64,000 bases of DNA from Sinonovacula constricta (GCA_007844125.1 CM017570.1:51936609-52000608), one strand, 5' to 3'; positions 1 to 13,345 are shown, numbered from the stretch's first letter. The notes: a model not told the origin generated them from the sequence alone. Numbers and translations are program-made.

Positions 1-80
1 TCAGGTGGCAATCTGAAATCATCAGATAATACCGCCACATTGTGAAATTTAGAATTATTCCCTTAGGTTTTTGAGTTTCA

Positions 81-277
81 AGTTACGCAGCTGTCAGATA
101 ACAATTGGAACATCAAGAGTTATCCCGTCAGACCGCCATATTGTGGCACCATAAGTTACGCAGCTGTCAGATAACAATTGGAACATCAAGAGTTATCCCG
201 TCAGACCGCCATATTGTGGCACCATAAGTTACGCAGCTGTCAGATAACAATTGGAACATCAAGAGTTATCCCGTCAG
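81..277. repeat. 73-bp tandem repeat, 2.7 copies
   Basis: The unit begins AGTTACGCAGCTG and starts at 81, 154 and 227. The first two copies are complete and I see no difference between them. The third stops after 50-51 bases at the CCGTCAG motif. The segment before it (about 20-60) contains a degraded match to the CCGCCATATTGTGG part of the unit, so an older fourth copy is possible. Identity between copies suggests a recent duplication. No coding potential is seen. Confidence 0.9.
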
Positions 278-1649
278 GTTTAAGGTAATTTTTCGGAGGT
301 AGTGGGGTGTTTGGTTAACAATGTTTAATACTTTAACAAAATAATTACATAAACTGCATTATTACTAAACCATCAGTCGTCATGCTGTAAAGCAGCGTGA
401 ATTTAACTGATCGTTCACTTATCTTATATTCAAATCATTCTTTGCGAAACACAAATACAGTAGAGTGGTTCATGCACATATATTAATCTCACACTATTTC
501 ATAGTATATGTTATTTTCCGCATGTCTAAACAATATTTAGCGATGGAGATATTCCAGCTGTTTATTCAGGCCTGTCTTACATTAGTTTTCCTTTGTAGGT
601 CAAAAATGACGTAAGGCCGCTAAGCTCCGAAAAAGCAAAAAAATCAGCATCATAGTTTTGCATCGAGGCCCAATCAGCAAGAAGCAACACAGATCTCATG
701 TTGCTACAAGATTATGTCTCCCCAGATAGTTAACAGAAGCAACAAAACAACAACTGAGCACCAGCTGTGTGTCTTCAAAATTATGAACGTGGAATTCTTA
801 CGAAGCGCCGCACATTATCCCCAAAGTCCTCTCGCCGTCAAATTTGATAACAGAGAGAGAAACTGAAAGGTTGTCATACTACCTTGGAGATAGGGAAAAC
901 ATTGATTATAATCAACTGAGCCATGTTTATGTGTATATAGCTACATGTTACATGGAGTAAGATATTCAAATTACCAGAGGCAACGTCACGGATCTCTATA
1001 ATGGAATAATAGAAATGGAATCTTGTAATTTTTAAAAGCAGCTGTTGGTGTTAAGATGATACAAGTATGTAGACAATATGTATATTGCTTCGAAAACCTG
1101 GGGCTTAAAAGTTCTGTTCTACTAAACGTCGTCACAGATTTTATGTAAAGATAAAGATGATAAAATCTTTATAATTGCGAAGCGAGTGTTATTTTAGAAA
1201 AATATTATAAATTCACTTAAATAAAAGGATAAATAAAGAAATAAAAAAGTGAATGCATGAATTAGTAAGTGAGTGAGTGAATGAGTGGTAACCTAATAAT
1301 TGAGCAGAGTTTAGGCCCAGTGACTGCTTGATCTGAAACCAACCAATTAATTAGTCCCACAGTGCATGAATACCCTTTACTTTGTTCGACACTGTTAGGT
1401 GAGATTAAAGTTTATCCAAAAAATCGTTAAACATGTTAAAAATGACAAGCGTTGCTGAACAAAAGGTAAATGATAAATGTATTGCAACTATAACTAACTA
1501 ATGAAAAACGTCTCATTTGTCTCACTTTTCTTTTCTACCTTCATCAGTCTGACGGGGTCTTCATACTGACTGCAGAGCAAGCAAAGACAGTCGCTGGCGT
1601 TATGTTTGTCGGAATGGTTACCGTGTAAGGGCGGGATGCCCGATAGATA
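278..1649. other. AT-rich non-coding stretch
   Basis: No gene, RNA gene or mobile element was recognised here. Short low-complexity runs occur around 1200-1290 (AAATAAA- and GTGAGTGA-like). Open frames are short and carry no family motif. Confidence 0.5.
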
Positions 1650-2810
1650 CGTGTCTAGGGTTATGTCTGGATCATGTCTAGATATGTGTATATGGCTATG
1701 TCTAGGGTTATGTCTGGATATGTGTATATGGTTATGTCTAGAGTTATTTCTAGAGATATGTATAGAGTTATGTATTGGGTTATGTCTAGGATTATGTCTG
1801 GATCATGTCTAGATAAGTGTATATGGTTATGTCTAGGATTATGTCTGGATTATGTCTAGATATGTGCACATGGTTATGTCTAGGATTATGTCCGGATCGT
1901 GTCTAGATATGTGTACCTGGTTATGTCTAGGTTTATGTCTGGATCATGTCTGCATATGTGTATATGGTTATGTCTAGGGTTATGTCTGAATATGTGTATA
2001 TGGTTATGTCTAGGGTTATGTCTGGATCATGTCTAGATATGTGTATATGGTTATGTCTAGGGTTATGTTTGGATGTGTGTATATGGTTATGTCTAGGGTT
2101 ATGTCTGGATCATGTCTAGATATGTGTATATGGCTATGTCTAGGGTTATGTCTGGATATGTGTATATGGTTATGTCTAGGGTTATGTCTGGATCATGTCT
2201 AGATATGTGTATATGGTTATGTCTAGGGTTGTGTCTGGATATGTGTATATGGTTATGTCTAGGAGTACGTCTTGATCATGTCTAGATATGTGTATATGGT
2301 TATGTCTAGGGTTATTTCTAGAGATATGTATAGAGTTATGTATTGGGTTATGTCTGGGATTATGTCTGGATCATGTCTAGATATGTGTATATGGTTATGT
2401 CTAGGATTATGTTTGGATTATGTCTAGATATGTGTACATGGTTATGTCTAGGATTATGTTCGGATCGTGTCTAGATATGTGTGTCTGGATAATGTCTAGA
2501 TATGTCTATATGGTTATGTTTAGGGTTATGTCTGGATATGTGTATATGGTTATGTCTAGGGTTATTTCTAGAGATATGTATAAAGTTATGTATTGGGTTA
2601 TGTCTGGGATTATGTCTGAATCATGTCTAGATATGTGTATATGGTTATGTCTAGGGTTATTCCTGGAGATATGTATAGAGTTATGTATTGGGTTATGTCT
2701 TGGATTATGTATGGGTCATGTCTAGATATGTATATGTGCTTATATATAGTTATGTCTGGGTAATGTCTCGAGTTATGTATAGGATCATGTCTAGAGTTAT
2801 GTCAGGCTAA
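1650..2810. repeat. Minisatellite built from TATGTCTRG motifs
   Basis: The array consists of interleaved short motifs: TTATGTCTAGG, TTATGTCTGGA, TCATGTCTAGA and TATGTGTATATGG. They are arranged in composite units of roughly 30-60 bp, about 1.16 kb in all. Longer blocks recur, for example the TTATTTCTAGAGATATG segment near 1744, 2309 and 2563 and, slightly altered, near 2656. This suggests segmental duplication inside the array. Short frames that read through it (MSRYVYMVMSR-type peptides) are by-products of repetition. The edges are fairly sharp. Confidence 0.9.
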
Positions 2811-4112
2811 ATATGAATAAACTTCTGTTTTGTTTTTGGCACATCTGAAAACAAGGTCACGGGAATGAGATCTTTTGTGGAAGACATTTAAACAGAAAAA
2901 CAGCAATAATTTACTGTCAATTATTATTATTATTATATCAACAAATGAAATAAGGTAGATATGATTTACAATGTCGAATTAATTATTTCAGACTTCGCCA
3001 AATACGGTTAAATTCGTGAAACAGTAGGTGAGATCCGTTTATTTACGCAATAAAAAACGTATATTGACGTTCACTGGAGCAAACATTTAATCCATAATAC
3101 TGCTGGGAACACTCATTTTTCTGTTGTAGGTTAAATATTAAGTACTGTTTTAACTACACGACTGTCTCTCTGAACAGGGGAAATTACGCTAACTCAAGTT
3201 ATAAGGGATTTAGCGTAAAAATACATGGGGATGTTTTCTGTTTTGAAGATCCTAAAATATTGTTATATTCTGCTTAAAATACAAAAAAACTGCATGTTTA
3301 TATATTGTATATGACTCGATAACGTCTATAAAGTGAACCTGCAAATGTCTCGAGCCTTAATTTTCAATATGCCGATACAGAAAAGTGCCTTGGTAAAATC
3401 ATCGTCGCCACACAACTCTTGACGAGGTTTCCTTAATATAGAGTAGACACGTGCCTCCTCCCCTCCCCCCCCCCCCCCCAACATTTTATTTAACGAAAAT
3501 CAACTATTTTATATGTTATCAGTACATATAAGAACAAATTGATGAGAGCATCAAAGTCGTAGAAAATAATTATATTCGAAAGTTAAACATACTAAGCATG
3601 GTAGCATTTAATACTACCCAATTTTCCTTTTGGGAATAATAAATGTTTACGAAACAAATTTAAGGTGTAACCAACATCTACTGAACCAAGGCCGGACGAT
3701 GTCTCCAAATTCGGGACGTAATAAACTTGGTCGCACGAAGTTACCAACACCTGCATTAGGGAAATAATCATTCATATGCCTTATTGTTCTCTTCGCAATA
3801 TATATATCTGTGAGAGTAACCAGAGCAATGCCAGCTGAAAGTGTTGAGCCAAGCCACGCCCCTACATGTTGTGTCGTCCTCCAACATAGTTAGATATCGT
3901 TTACAACGTGCTTGCTTAAGGTGTTAATGTTTAATCTCCTGACTTCGCCTTCCTTCCCTATAATATAAAACAGATAGACAGGCAGACGGACGGACGGACA
4001 GACAAGTGTTTATTTAAATCTGACATTTGTACAATACAACATAAAACATTTGCATTTAATATACATCAAAAACAGATATAACGTTAAAGGTACCAACATT
4101 ATTCTGAAAGTA
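2811..4112. other. AT-rich non-coding stretch with simple repeats
   Basis: No gene recognised. It contains a C15 homopolymer at 3465-3479 and a short GACG/GACA run near 3969-4004, immediately before the next array. Confidence 0.5.
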
Positions 4113-7100
4113 AGGAGAGACCAGTAAGCGTAGATACACTGTATAAAACAGGAGAGACCAGTAAGCGTAGATACACTGTATAAAACAGGAGAGACCAGGA
4201 AGCGTAGATACACTGTATAAAACAGGAGAGACCAGGAAGTGTAGATACAATGTATAAAACAGGAGAGACCAGGAAGTGTAGATACAATGTATAAAACAGG
4301 AGAGACCAGAAAGTGTAAATACAATGTATAAAACAGGAGAGACCAGGAAGTGTAGATACAATGTATAAAAGAGGAGAGACCAGGAAGTGTAGATACAATG
4401 TATAAAACAGGAGAGACCAGGAAGTGTAGATACACTGTATAAAACTGGAGAGACCAAAAAGTGTAGATACAATGTATAAAAGAGGAGAGACCAGAAAGTG
4501 TAGATACACTGTATAAAACTGGAGAGACCAGGAAGTGTAGATACACTGTATAAAACTGGAGAGACCAGAAAGTGTAGATACAATGTATAAAACAGGAGAG
4601 ACCAGTAAGTGTAGATACACTGTATAAAACAGGAGAGACCAGAAAGTGTAGATACAATGTATAAAAGAGGAGAGACCAGGAAGTGTAGATACACTGTATA
4701 AAACAGGAGAGACCAGAAAGTGTAGATACAATGTATAAAAGAGGAGAGACCAGAAAGTGTAGATACAATGTATAAAACAGGAGAGACCAGTAAGTGTAGA
4801 TACAATGTATAAAAGAGGAGAGACCAGGAAGTGTAGATACACTGTATAAAACTGGAGAGACCAGAAAGTGTAGATACAATGTATAAAACAGGAGGGACCA
4901 GAAAGTGTAGATACACTATAAAACTGGAGAGACCAGAAAGTGTAGATACAATGTATAAAAGAGGAGAGACCAGGAAGTGTAGATACAATGTATAAAACTG
5001 GAGAGACCAGAAAGTGTAGATACAATGTATAAAAGAGGAGAGACCAGGAAGTGTAGATACATTGTATAAAACAGGAGAGACCAGGAAGTGTAGATACAAT
5101 GTATAAAACAGGAGAGACCAGAAAGTGTAGATACAATGTATAAAACAGGAGAGACCAGTAAGTGTAGATACAATGTATAAAAGAGGAGAGACCAGGAAGT
5201 GTAGATACACTGTATAAAACAGGAGAGACCAGAAAGTGTAGATACAATGTATAAAAGAGGAGAGACCAGGAAGTGTAGATACACTGTATAAAACAGGAGA
5301 GACCAGGAAGTGTAGATACACTGTATAAAACTGGAGAGACCAGGAAGTGTAGATACAATGTATAAAAGAGGAGAGACCAGGAAGTGTAGATACAATGTAT
5401 AAAACAGGAGAGACCAGAAAGTGTAGATACACTGTATAAAACTGGAGAGACCAGGAAGTGTAGATACAATGTATAAAACAGGAGAGACCAGTTAGTGTAG
5501 ATACACTGTATAAAAGAGGAGAGACCAGGAAGTGTAGATACACTGTATAAAACAGGAGAGACCAGGAAGTGTAGATACAATGTATAAAACAGGAGAGACC
5601 AGTAAGTGTAGATACAATGTATAAAAGAGGAGAGACCAGGAAGTGTAGATACAATGTATAAAACAGGAGAGACCAGGAAGTGTAGATACAATGTATAAAA
5701 CAGGAGAGACCAGGAAGTGTAGATACAATGTATAAAAGAGGAGAGACCAGGAAGTGTAGATACAATGTATAAAACAGGAGAGACCAGTAAGTGTAGATAC
5801 AATGTATAAAACAGGAGAGACCAGTAAGTGTAGATACACTGTATAAAACAGGAGAGACCAGTAAGTGTAGATACACTGTATAAAACAGGAGAGACCAGGA
5901 AGTGTAGATACACTGTATAAAACAGGAGAAACCAGGAAGTGTAGATACAATGTATAAAACAGGAGAGACCAGTAAGTGTAGATACAATGTATAAAAGAGG
6001 AGAGACCAGGAAGTGTAGATACAATGTATAAAACAGGAGAGACCAGTAAGAGTAGATACAATGTATAAAACAGGAGAGACCAGTAAGTGTAGATACACTG
6101 TATAAAACAGGAGAGACCAGTAAGTGTAGATACAATGTATAAAACAGGAGAGACCAGAAAGTGTAGATACACTGTATAAAACAGGAGAGACCAGAAAGTG
6201 TAGATACACTGTATAAAACAGGAGAGACCAGGAAGTGTAGATACACTGTATAAAACAGGAGAGACCAGGAAGTGTAGATACACTGTATAAAACAGGAGAG
6301 ACCAGGAAGTGTAGATACACTGAATAAAACAGGAGAGACCAGGAAGTGTAGATACACTGTATAAAACAGGAGAGACCAGAAAGTGTAGATACACTGTATA
6401 AAACAGGAGAGACCAGGAAGTGTAGATACAATGTATAAAAGAGGAGAGACCAGGAAGTGTAGATACAATGTATAAAACAGGAGAGACCAGTAAGTGTAGA
6501 TACAATGTAAAAAACAGGAGAGACCAGAAAGTGTAGATACACTGTATAAAACAGGAGAGACCAGAAAGTGTAGATACACTGTATAAAACAGGAGAGACCA
6601 GGAAGTGTAGATACAATGTATAAAAGAGGAGAGACCAGGAAGTGTAGATACAATGTATAAAACAGGAGAGACCAGTAAGTGTAGATACAATGTATAAAAC
6701 CGGAGAGACCAGAAAGTGTAGATACAATGTATAAAACAGGAGAGACCAGTAAGTGTAGATACAATGTATAAAACAGGAGAGACCAGAAAGTGTAGATACT
6801 ATGTATAAAACAGGAGAGACCAGGAAGTGTAGATACAATGTATAAAACAGGAGAGACCAGGAAGTGAAGATACAATGTATAAAACAGGAGAGACCAGAAA
6901 GTGTAGATACAATGTAAAAAACAGGAGAGACCAGTTAGTGTAGATACATTGTATAAAACAGGAGAGACCAGGAAGTGAAGATACAATGTATAAAACAGGA
7001 GAGACCAGAAAATGTAGATACAATGTATAAAACAGGAGAGACCAGTTAGTGTAGATACACTGTATAAAACAGGAGAGACCAGTAAGTGGAGATACAATGT

Positions 7101-7588
7101 ATAAAACAGGAGAGACCAGGAAGTGTAGATACAATGTATAAAACAGGAGAGACCAGGAAGTGAAGATACACTGTATAAAACAGGAGAGACCAGTAAGTGT
7201 AGATACAATGTATAAAACAGGAGAGACCAGAAAGTGTAGATACAATGTATAAAACAGGAGAGACCAGGAAGTGTAGATACAATGTATAAAACAAGAGAGA
7301 CCAGGAAGTGTAGATACAATGTATAAAACAGGAGAGACCAGAAAGTGTAGATACAATGTATAAAACAGGAGAGACCAGTAAGTGTAGATACACTGTATAA
7401 AACAGGAGAGACCAGTAAGTGTAGATACACTGTATAAAACAGGAGAGACCAGGAAGTGAAGATACAATGTATAAAACAGGAGAGACCAGTAAGTGTAGAT
7501 ACAATGTATATAACAGGAGAGACCAGGAAGTGAAGATACAATGTATAAAACCGGAGAGACCAGAAAGTGAAGATACAATGTATAAAAC
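4113..7588. repeat. 37-bp minisatellite, about 94 copies
   Basis: The unit contains GTGTAGATACAATG, TATAAAACAGGAGAG and ACCAGGAA. The period is 37 bp over 3.48 kb. Variant positions are few: ACAATG/ACACTG, ACAGG/GAGG/CTGG, and AGGAA/AGAAA/AGTAA. Thirty-seven is not a multiple of three, yet the unit has no stop in the minus-strand frames. Very long minus-strand frames (over 1,100 codons) with a 37-residue period therefore appear. They occur in all three minus frames and are not evidence of a protein. One shortened unit lies near 4905-4920. Confidence 0.95.
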
Positions 7589-8089
7589 AATTTTACACAT
7601 AATGACACATAAATGTCTGTTAAGATATCGCCCTTTTAAAAGCAATAAACAATATTATAACAACCTACCTATTAGAACTAAATTAAACTGAAACCTAACC
7701 TTAGCTACAAATATACTTCGACTTTCCACCCATTCAGTTTACTAGTCAAAATAAAGAACAAAACCTTAGGTTACATAGGTCTGTTTATGTCTGAACATTA
7801 TAATTTATTTGAATGTCTTAACATATTAACTGTCAAAAAACGTATGTACATCTGCTGGGTCTGTGTGTAGGTATGTTACCGTGCTGAAGAACAGTGAGGG
7901 CACAAGAATGTACTATGCTGCCTCAGTGCATGAGTTTCAGAACAAAACTGTAAGACTGTCCAGTGGTAACACTTGTCACACTGTGCCCATTTCACAATGA
8001 TATGGTTAATACAATCCTCCAAGGCTGGTGACCCAATCTAGTGGCAAACACAGCAAGTAGACTACTCGTCATCTGTGCTCATGCTGTCC
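7589..8089. other. Non-coding stretch between array and transposase relic
   Basis: No gene recognised. Part of this segment may be the 3' flank of the degenerate transposon to its right, but I could not find a terminal inverted repeat. Confidence 0.4.
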
Positions 8090-9633
8090 TGACTGTCTTC
8101 CATGTCAGTATTAACTATGTTTATAGCAGATGGCCCAGGCTGGGGTGAAGAAGGAAAGCAAACAGGCTTTGCACTGGTTACAGAAGAGGCTTTGCACTGG
8201 TTACAGAAGAGGATTTGCACTGGTTACAGAAGAGGATTTCATAGAGGTAGATTTCTTCACAATTGCAAAATTCATCTTAGACTGCAGATTACCAGAAAGA
8301 AATCGGGGAACAAACTTCTTTCTGGGTTTGTACCACTGGTGTAATCTTTGTGCCGTTGAAGAAATCTTCTACTGGAACCTGTTTCTCTGGTTTTGGTGTT
8401 TTGGCGACACTTGTAGAAGACTCCTCTTCAGTGAAACTCTCCTTCTCATCACCTTTGTAAATAAAGGGGCAACTTGGCTCTCACTGATGGTTTCCCTTGA
8501 AAGGGGATATATTCTTGCTTTCTTAAATGCAGAGACAGATTTTGGGGAGACAAAGCCTGTAGGTATGGTTTGCGGGTAAGTTTAGCTATATCATACTTAG
8601 TAACTTGTAAGCCTGGGTTCCTCTGTAAGTAAAGCTGACATTTCCTGTTGTACATAGTCTTAATAATAAGGACCAAATACACATACAACCAATGGCAATG
8701 GCTGAGTAACATGACTGGTATGGGGCGGTAACACAAAAATACAACATTGTGTTTCTTAGCCCAATTCACCAAAGTCAGAGATATGAGGGACTTATGCCCA
8801 TCATACAAGATCAGGGTGGGTTGTTTGTTACCCTGAAATATACCAGCCTGGGTAGAGAAACGTCCAGTAAGATAGCTCTGTAATATGGCAGAGTTTGACC
8901 ATCCACTGTCCGACATCTCACCTTCTGAGCCAGGTGCACCATCTACTAGAAACAATGGACCAGCGCTTTCCGGGAAAAATGTAGTACGGGGGAATGTGAT
9001 TTCCAGTAGCATTACCCCCTCCAATAATGGTGACAGTAGAAAACCTACTAGAAGTAATTGCTTGGGGTTGTGTATGTGCACCACAGACAATCTAGGGTGG
9101 ACTGTGTTCAATATTAACACCTGTTTCATCTACATTATATATCCAGTCTGGTTTGTCATGAAGTTTATTGGAATTGAGCACACTAGACAATGCCTTAAAA
9201 TATTTATTCAACACATCCCTTGAAGCACACTTTGCACGCTGAGTGGACAATTTCTGTGGCTTGGCTATTTTAAGAGAGGGCCACCTTTACATAAAATGTA
9301 GAACCAATCATCACTCATTGTTCTGCTGCTCTGGTCCTTCTTACCACAGGATACGGCAAAATCATTTGCTAAGTACTGAACATTGGTCTTTGTATAGCCA
9401 CTGGCCATGTATATAATGTGGTCGGCCAGTCGTCTCTCTTCGGACTCTGTGAAGAGCCTGTCTGGGCCTGGGTTCCCAACTAATGAGACATTGTCCCTGG
9501 TACTATATCTCAGTGTGGACTCAGGTATTTGATATTGTCTGGCAGCTTGGTAGACTAACATACTATCAAGGGTAGCCATATCTGCGGCAGTAAGGTTGGC
9601 AGGATCATACTGCCGTATCCTCTGCGGTATCAT
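8090..9633 (-). pseudogene. Decayed pogo/Tigger-type DDE transposase
   Basis: Read from 9633 leftward, the first 122 codons contain a Psq-like helix-turn-helix (AARQYQIPESTLR) followed by a G-N-P-G-P then T-E-S-E-E-R-R-L-A-D block, typical of the DNA-binding part of Tc1/mariner-superfamily pogo transposases. After a frame shift, 9270-9120 (minus) encodes WIYNVDETGVNIEHSPP, which includes the first catalytic Asp. A TAG then interrupts the frame. In a third segment (about 8860-8449) LILYDGHKS carries the second catalytic Asp and is followed by a region resembling the HxxxLQPLD block, but degraded. The tail (QVTKYDIAKL, ALSPQNL, YIPF) matches the C-terminal part of the DDE_1 family. At least two frame breaks and one stop make it non-functional. 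Identity as a DDE_1 relic is strong. The exact family and the element ends are not resolved. Confidence 0.85.
8165..8237. repeat. 23-bp triplication inside the transposase relic
   Basis: GGCTTTGCACTGG-type units start at 8165, 8188 and 8211 (the third has GGATTTG). Each is followed by TTACAGAAGA. The repeat lies at the 3' end of the transposase relic and probably arose after its inactivation. Confidence 0.85.
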
Positions 9634-10148
9634 GCATGTACGTTTGACGTGCTGCGAATACGGTAGTACATAATTTTGTAACCAGATTTATAAAAGGAAA
9701 GTAAGTTTTTTTCTGATTTGCAAAATAAGAATAACGATATAAGCTCGAAAATGTTTATTGTTAAAGACAAAAAGGAAAAGCAAAAATTGATTCATATGTC
9801 TTGACAGGACTGGCAACTGTATAATGATCAGATTACAATAAAAATTACAAACTTCAAAAAATGGTCCTTATTTGCCTCCGTAGGATAAATAAAGTTACAA
9901 TAGCCTCGTTTCAGAAATAGGACGAATGCCACATGGTGGATAACGTCATATGATGTGCAGACGATCTACCAGTGAAATGTCAAATGTTAGACTATGTCAT
10001 GTTTGTGATGTTGATGCAAAAGGTAAGTACTTACTGTTGTTTTTGCCATGATAACATTTCTTTTTTCTCAGAGTGAAAGAAGCACTTCCTGTTTACATTT
10101 TTGACAACCGGAACCACGTTATAGGTGGCGTTGTTGTCCCAAAATTGT
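9634..10148. other. Non-coding stretch
   Basis: No gene recognised. The segment at 9634-9660 may still belong to the N-terminus of the transposase relic (the minus frame remains open upstream of 9633). Confidence 0.4.
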
Positions 10149-11166
10149 CCCAGCTGCAACCCGCTGTGGGTAGGTCCCCAGTTTTTATGGACCAACCGCA
10201 GCCCGCTCTGGGTAGGTCCCCAGTTTTATTAGCCAGCCGCAACCCGTTGTGGGTAGGGCCCCAGTTTTATGGACCAACCACAACCCGCTGTGCGTAGGGC
10301 CCCAGTTTTAATGGACCAACCGCAACCCGCTGTGGGTAGGGCCCCAGTTTTATGTACCAACCGCAACCCGCTGTGGGTAGGGCCCCTAGTTTTATGGACC
10401 AACCGCAACCCGCTGTGGGTAGGGCCCCAGTTTTTATGGACCAACCGCAGCCCGCTCTGGGTAGGTCCCCAGTTTTATGAGCCAGCCGCAACCCGTTGTG
10501 GGTAGGGTCCCAGTTTAAAGGACCAGCCATAACCCGGTGTGGGTAGTGTCCCATATTTATGGACCAACCACAGCCCGCTGTGGGTAGGGCCCCAGTTTTA
10601 TGGACCAACCACAGCCCGCTGTGGGTAGGGCTCCAGTTTTATGGACCAACCACAGCCCGCTGTGGGTAGGGTCCCAGTTTTATGGACCAACCGCAACCAG
10701 CTGTGGGTAGGGCCCCAGTTTTATGGACCAACCACAGCCCGCTGTGAGTAGGGCTCTAGTTTTATGGACCAACCACAACCAGCTGTGTGTAGGGCCCCAG
10801 TTTTATGGACTAACCGCAACCAGCTGTGGGCAGGGCCCCAGTTTTATGGACCAACCACAACCAGCTGTGGGTAGGGTCCCAGTTTAAAGGACCAGCCATA
10901 ACCCGGTGTGGGTAAGGTCCCAGTTTTAAAGACCAGTCATAACCCAGTGTGGGTAGGGCCCCAGTTATTAAGGATTAGCTGCAACCCTTGTGGTTAGGGC
11001 CCCAGTTTTTAAGGATCAGCTGCAACCCTTGTGGTTAGGGCCCCAGTTTTTATGGATCAGCTGCAACCCGCTGTGGTTAGGGCCCCAGTTTTTAAGGATC
11101 AGCTGCAACCCGCTGTGGGTAGGCCCCCAGTTTTTATGAACCAGCCACAACCCGCTGTGGGAAGGA
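10149..11166. repeat. 41-bp GC-rich minisatellite, about 25 copies
   Basis: The unit contains CAACCCGCTGTGGG, TAGGGCCCCAG and TTTTATGGACCAAC. The period is 41 bp, measured for example 10321 to 10362. The array is clearly more GC-rich than its surroundings. Variants cluster: AACCCGGTGTGGG units occur near 10530, 10890 and 10940, and GGATCAGCTGCAACCC units fill the right end (about 10970-11120). This indicates local block duplication. Confidence 0.92.
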
Positions 11167-12530
11167 TAGTGTAATACTAATATATATTTTAATCTGTCAG
11201 TCTGTGTTAATATTTGTATCTTGTTAAATAAATAAATTTATTTGTTTTATGTTTGAAACTTAAATTGTCTTTGGTTTCGTCAATTGTCTCAAATATATAT
11301 CATTCACAAGAAAGTCAGGCCTAGGCGCACCCTATGTAACTTATCCCTACCGATACATTTTAAACTTAAATTAAATTAATCTGAATTGGAAAACTAACCA
11401 TAAACAGTTAACGCTACCTAAACTTAAACCGTATGGTGATCGTTACAATATGAAACTGCGTGCAAAATATAAGTTATTTAAACAAATATCAACTTATACG
11501 ACCTTATATTTCTGTGTTCTAAAAGCATAATAATGCACAATAAATAAGATAGTCTAAATAGTGTGAGACAAAGTATTAACACTGTTATCATTTATGCAAG
11601 TAGCAGTTTCTATGTTCTAGAATATTATTGCGGGTTTTGTCACTATATTAGGCTAGTAGATAGCAACTGTGGAAAGTATATCGATGTTTTACTTTTTGTA
11701 GGTAGGTTAAAGAGTAGAAGTAAGAGTAAATATCAAACAGTGTATCAAACAGTTCATAACATATTTTATTATATAACAGGCAATAACGATAATTAATACG
11801 TTCTTCATTTTCTGTCGTATAGTGAAAACATTCTATTATTTCCATAGTTGTGTAGTGTCGTGGTGATTTTAGAGGTGCAGTACCGCAGCAAGAGAATAAT
11901 CACTTATCTCTTCATTGGAACGAATATTGATACAGGCTTCTGAAGCATACTCCAGTTTAAATTGACTATATTGTCTTATTTTCTTTGTGTTCACTCTGAC
12001 CTAAGACAATTTAATTTTAAAATCAGTTAAACAAATTTCTAAACACATATTTATAAGATTATGTTGTTCATTCTGTGTATTTCCCAGCTAGTTAGCTAAT
12101 GGAATAAAGTCACGGTTTTCACACTGTTCGGGCATCGGTAAGTAGTTTGTTTAGCTTCTTGTCGTCCATACCAATTAATCTAAACCAATGGTTAAAACCC
12201 TTCCGCTGTCTCCAACCGTTTGTAACCGCATTATTCGTGTATTTTCCCGCTTCTAGGGTAAAGCGTATGATCCGATTTTATACCGCATTTGTAGACGAGC
12301 ATTCACGCGTCCCCTATATTGCTGCTCCGTTATTTATAACTGGCCACACCAGTGGATCATACAATTTTGTGTATAGTTCAAAAGGCATACATATCCCTAA
12401 GCTTTTGCACGTTCAAAAAGTCAACACAGGGCACGAGTGGTCAATGTGAAAACATCAAACTGCCATTCCTGCATATTTTAATGCAAACTGTAAATTTTGA
12501 CGAACTGGTCATAGAACATACATGTATTAG
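11167..12530. other. AT-rich non-coding stretch
   Basis: No gene recognised. Open frames near 11563-11796 and 12147-12449 are short and match no family I know. Confidence 0.45.
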
Positions 12531-13345
12531 TATACGGTTATACACGGTTATACACGGTTATACGCGGTTATACACGGTTATACGCGATTATACACGGTTA
12601 TATACGGTTATACACGGTTATATACGGTTATACACGGTTATATACGGTTATATACGGTTATACACGGTTATACACGGTTATATACTGTTATATACGGTTA
12701 TACACGGTTATAATGGTTATACACGGTTATACACGGTTATACACATTTATACACGGTTATATACGGTTATACACGGTTATATAAGGTTATACGCGGTTAT
12801 ACACGGCTATACACGGTTATATACGGTTATATACGGTTATACACGGTTATACGCGGTTATACACGGTTATACACGGTTATACACGGTTATACGCGGTTAT
12901 ATAGGTTATATACGGTTATACACGGTTATACGCAGTTATACACGGTTATACGCGGTTATACACGGTTATACACGGTTATACGCGGTTATACGCGATTATA
13001 CGCGGTTATACGCGGTTATACACGGTTATACGCGATTATACGCGGTTATACACGGTTTTACGCGGTTATAAGCGGTTATACACGGTTATATACGGTTATA
13101 TACGGTTATATACGGTTATATAGGTTATACACGGTTATACACGGTTATATACGGTTATATACGGTTATATACGGTTATACGCGGTTATACACGGTTATAC
13201 GCGATTATACACGGTTATACGCGGTTATACACGGTTATACACGGTTATATACGGTTATATACGGTTATACACGGTCAACACGGTTATACGCGGTTATACA
13301 CGATTATACGCGATTATACACGGTTATACACGGTTATACACGGTT
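12531..13345. repeat. 10-bp tandem repeat TACACGGTTA, about 81 copies
   Basis: A near-perfect 10-bp period (TACACGGTTA, with TATACGGTTA and TACGCGGTTA variants) runs for 0.8 kb. Occasional units are 8-9 bp (near 12711, 12902, 13120, 13276). The unit gives VIHGYTRLYT-like peptides in a plus frame, which is a repeat artefact. Confidence 0.95.

Noticed and set aside
4056..7541. Minus-strand frame of about 1,160 codons with 37-residue repeats
   Set aside because: Three codon phases of the same 37-bp array are all open. The openness follows from the absence of stop triplets in the unit, not from selection on protein.
12531..13345. Telomere-like repeat
   Set aside because: The TACACGGTTA decamer is not a variant of TTAGGG, and the array is interstitial.
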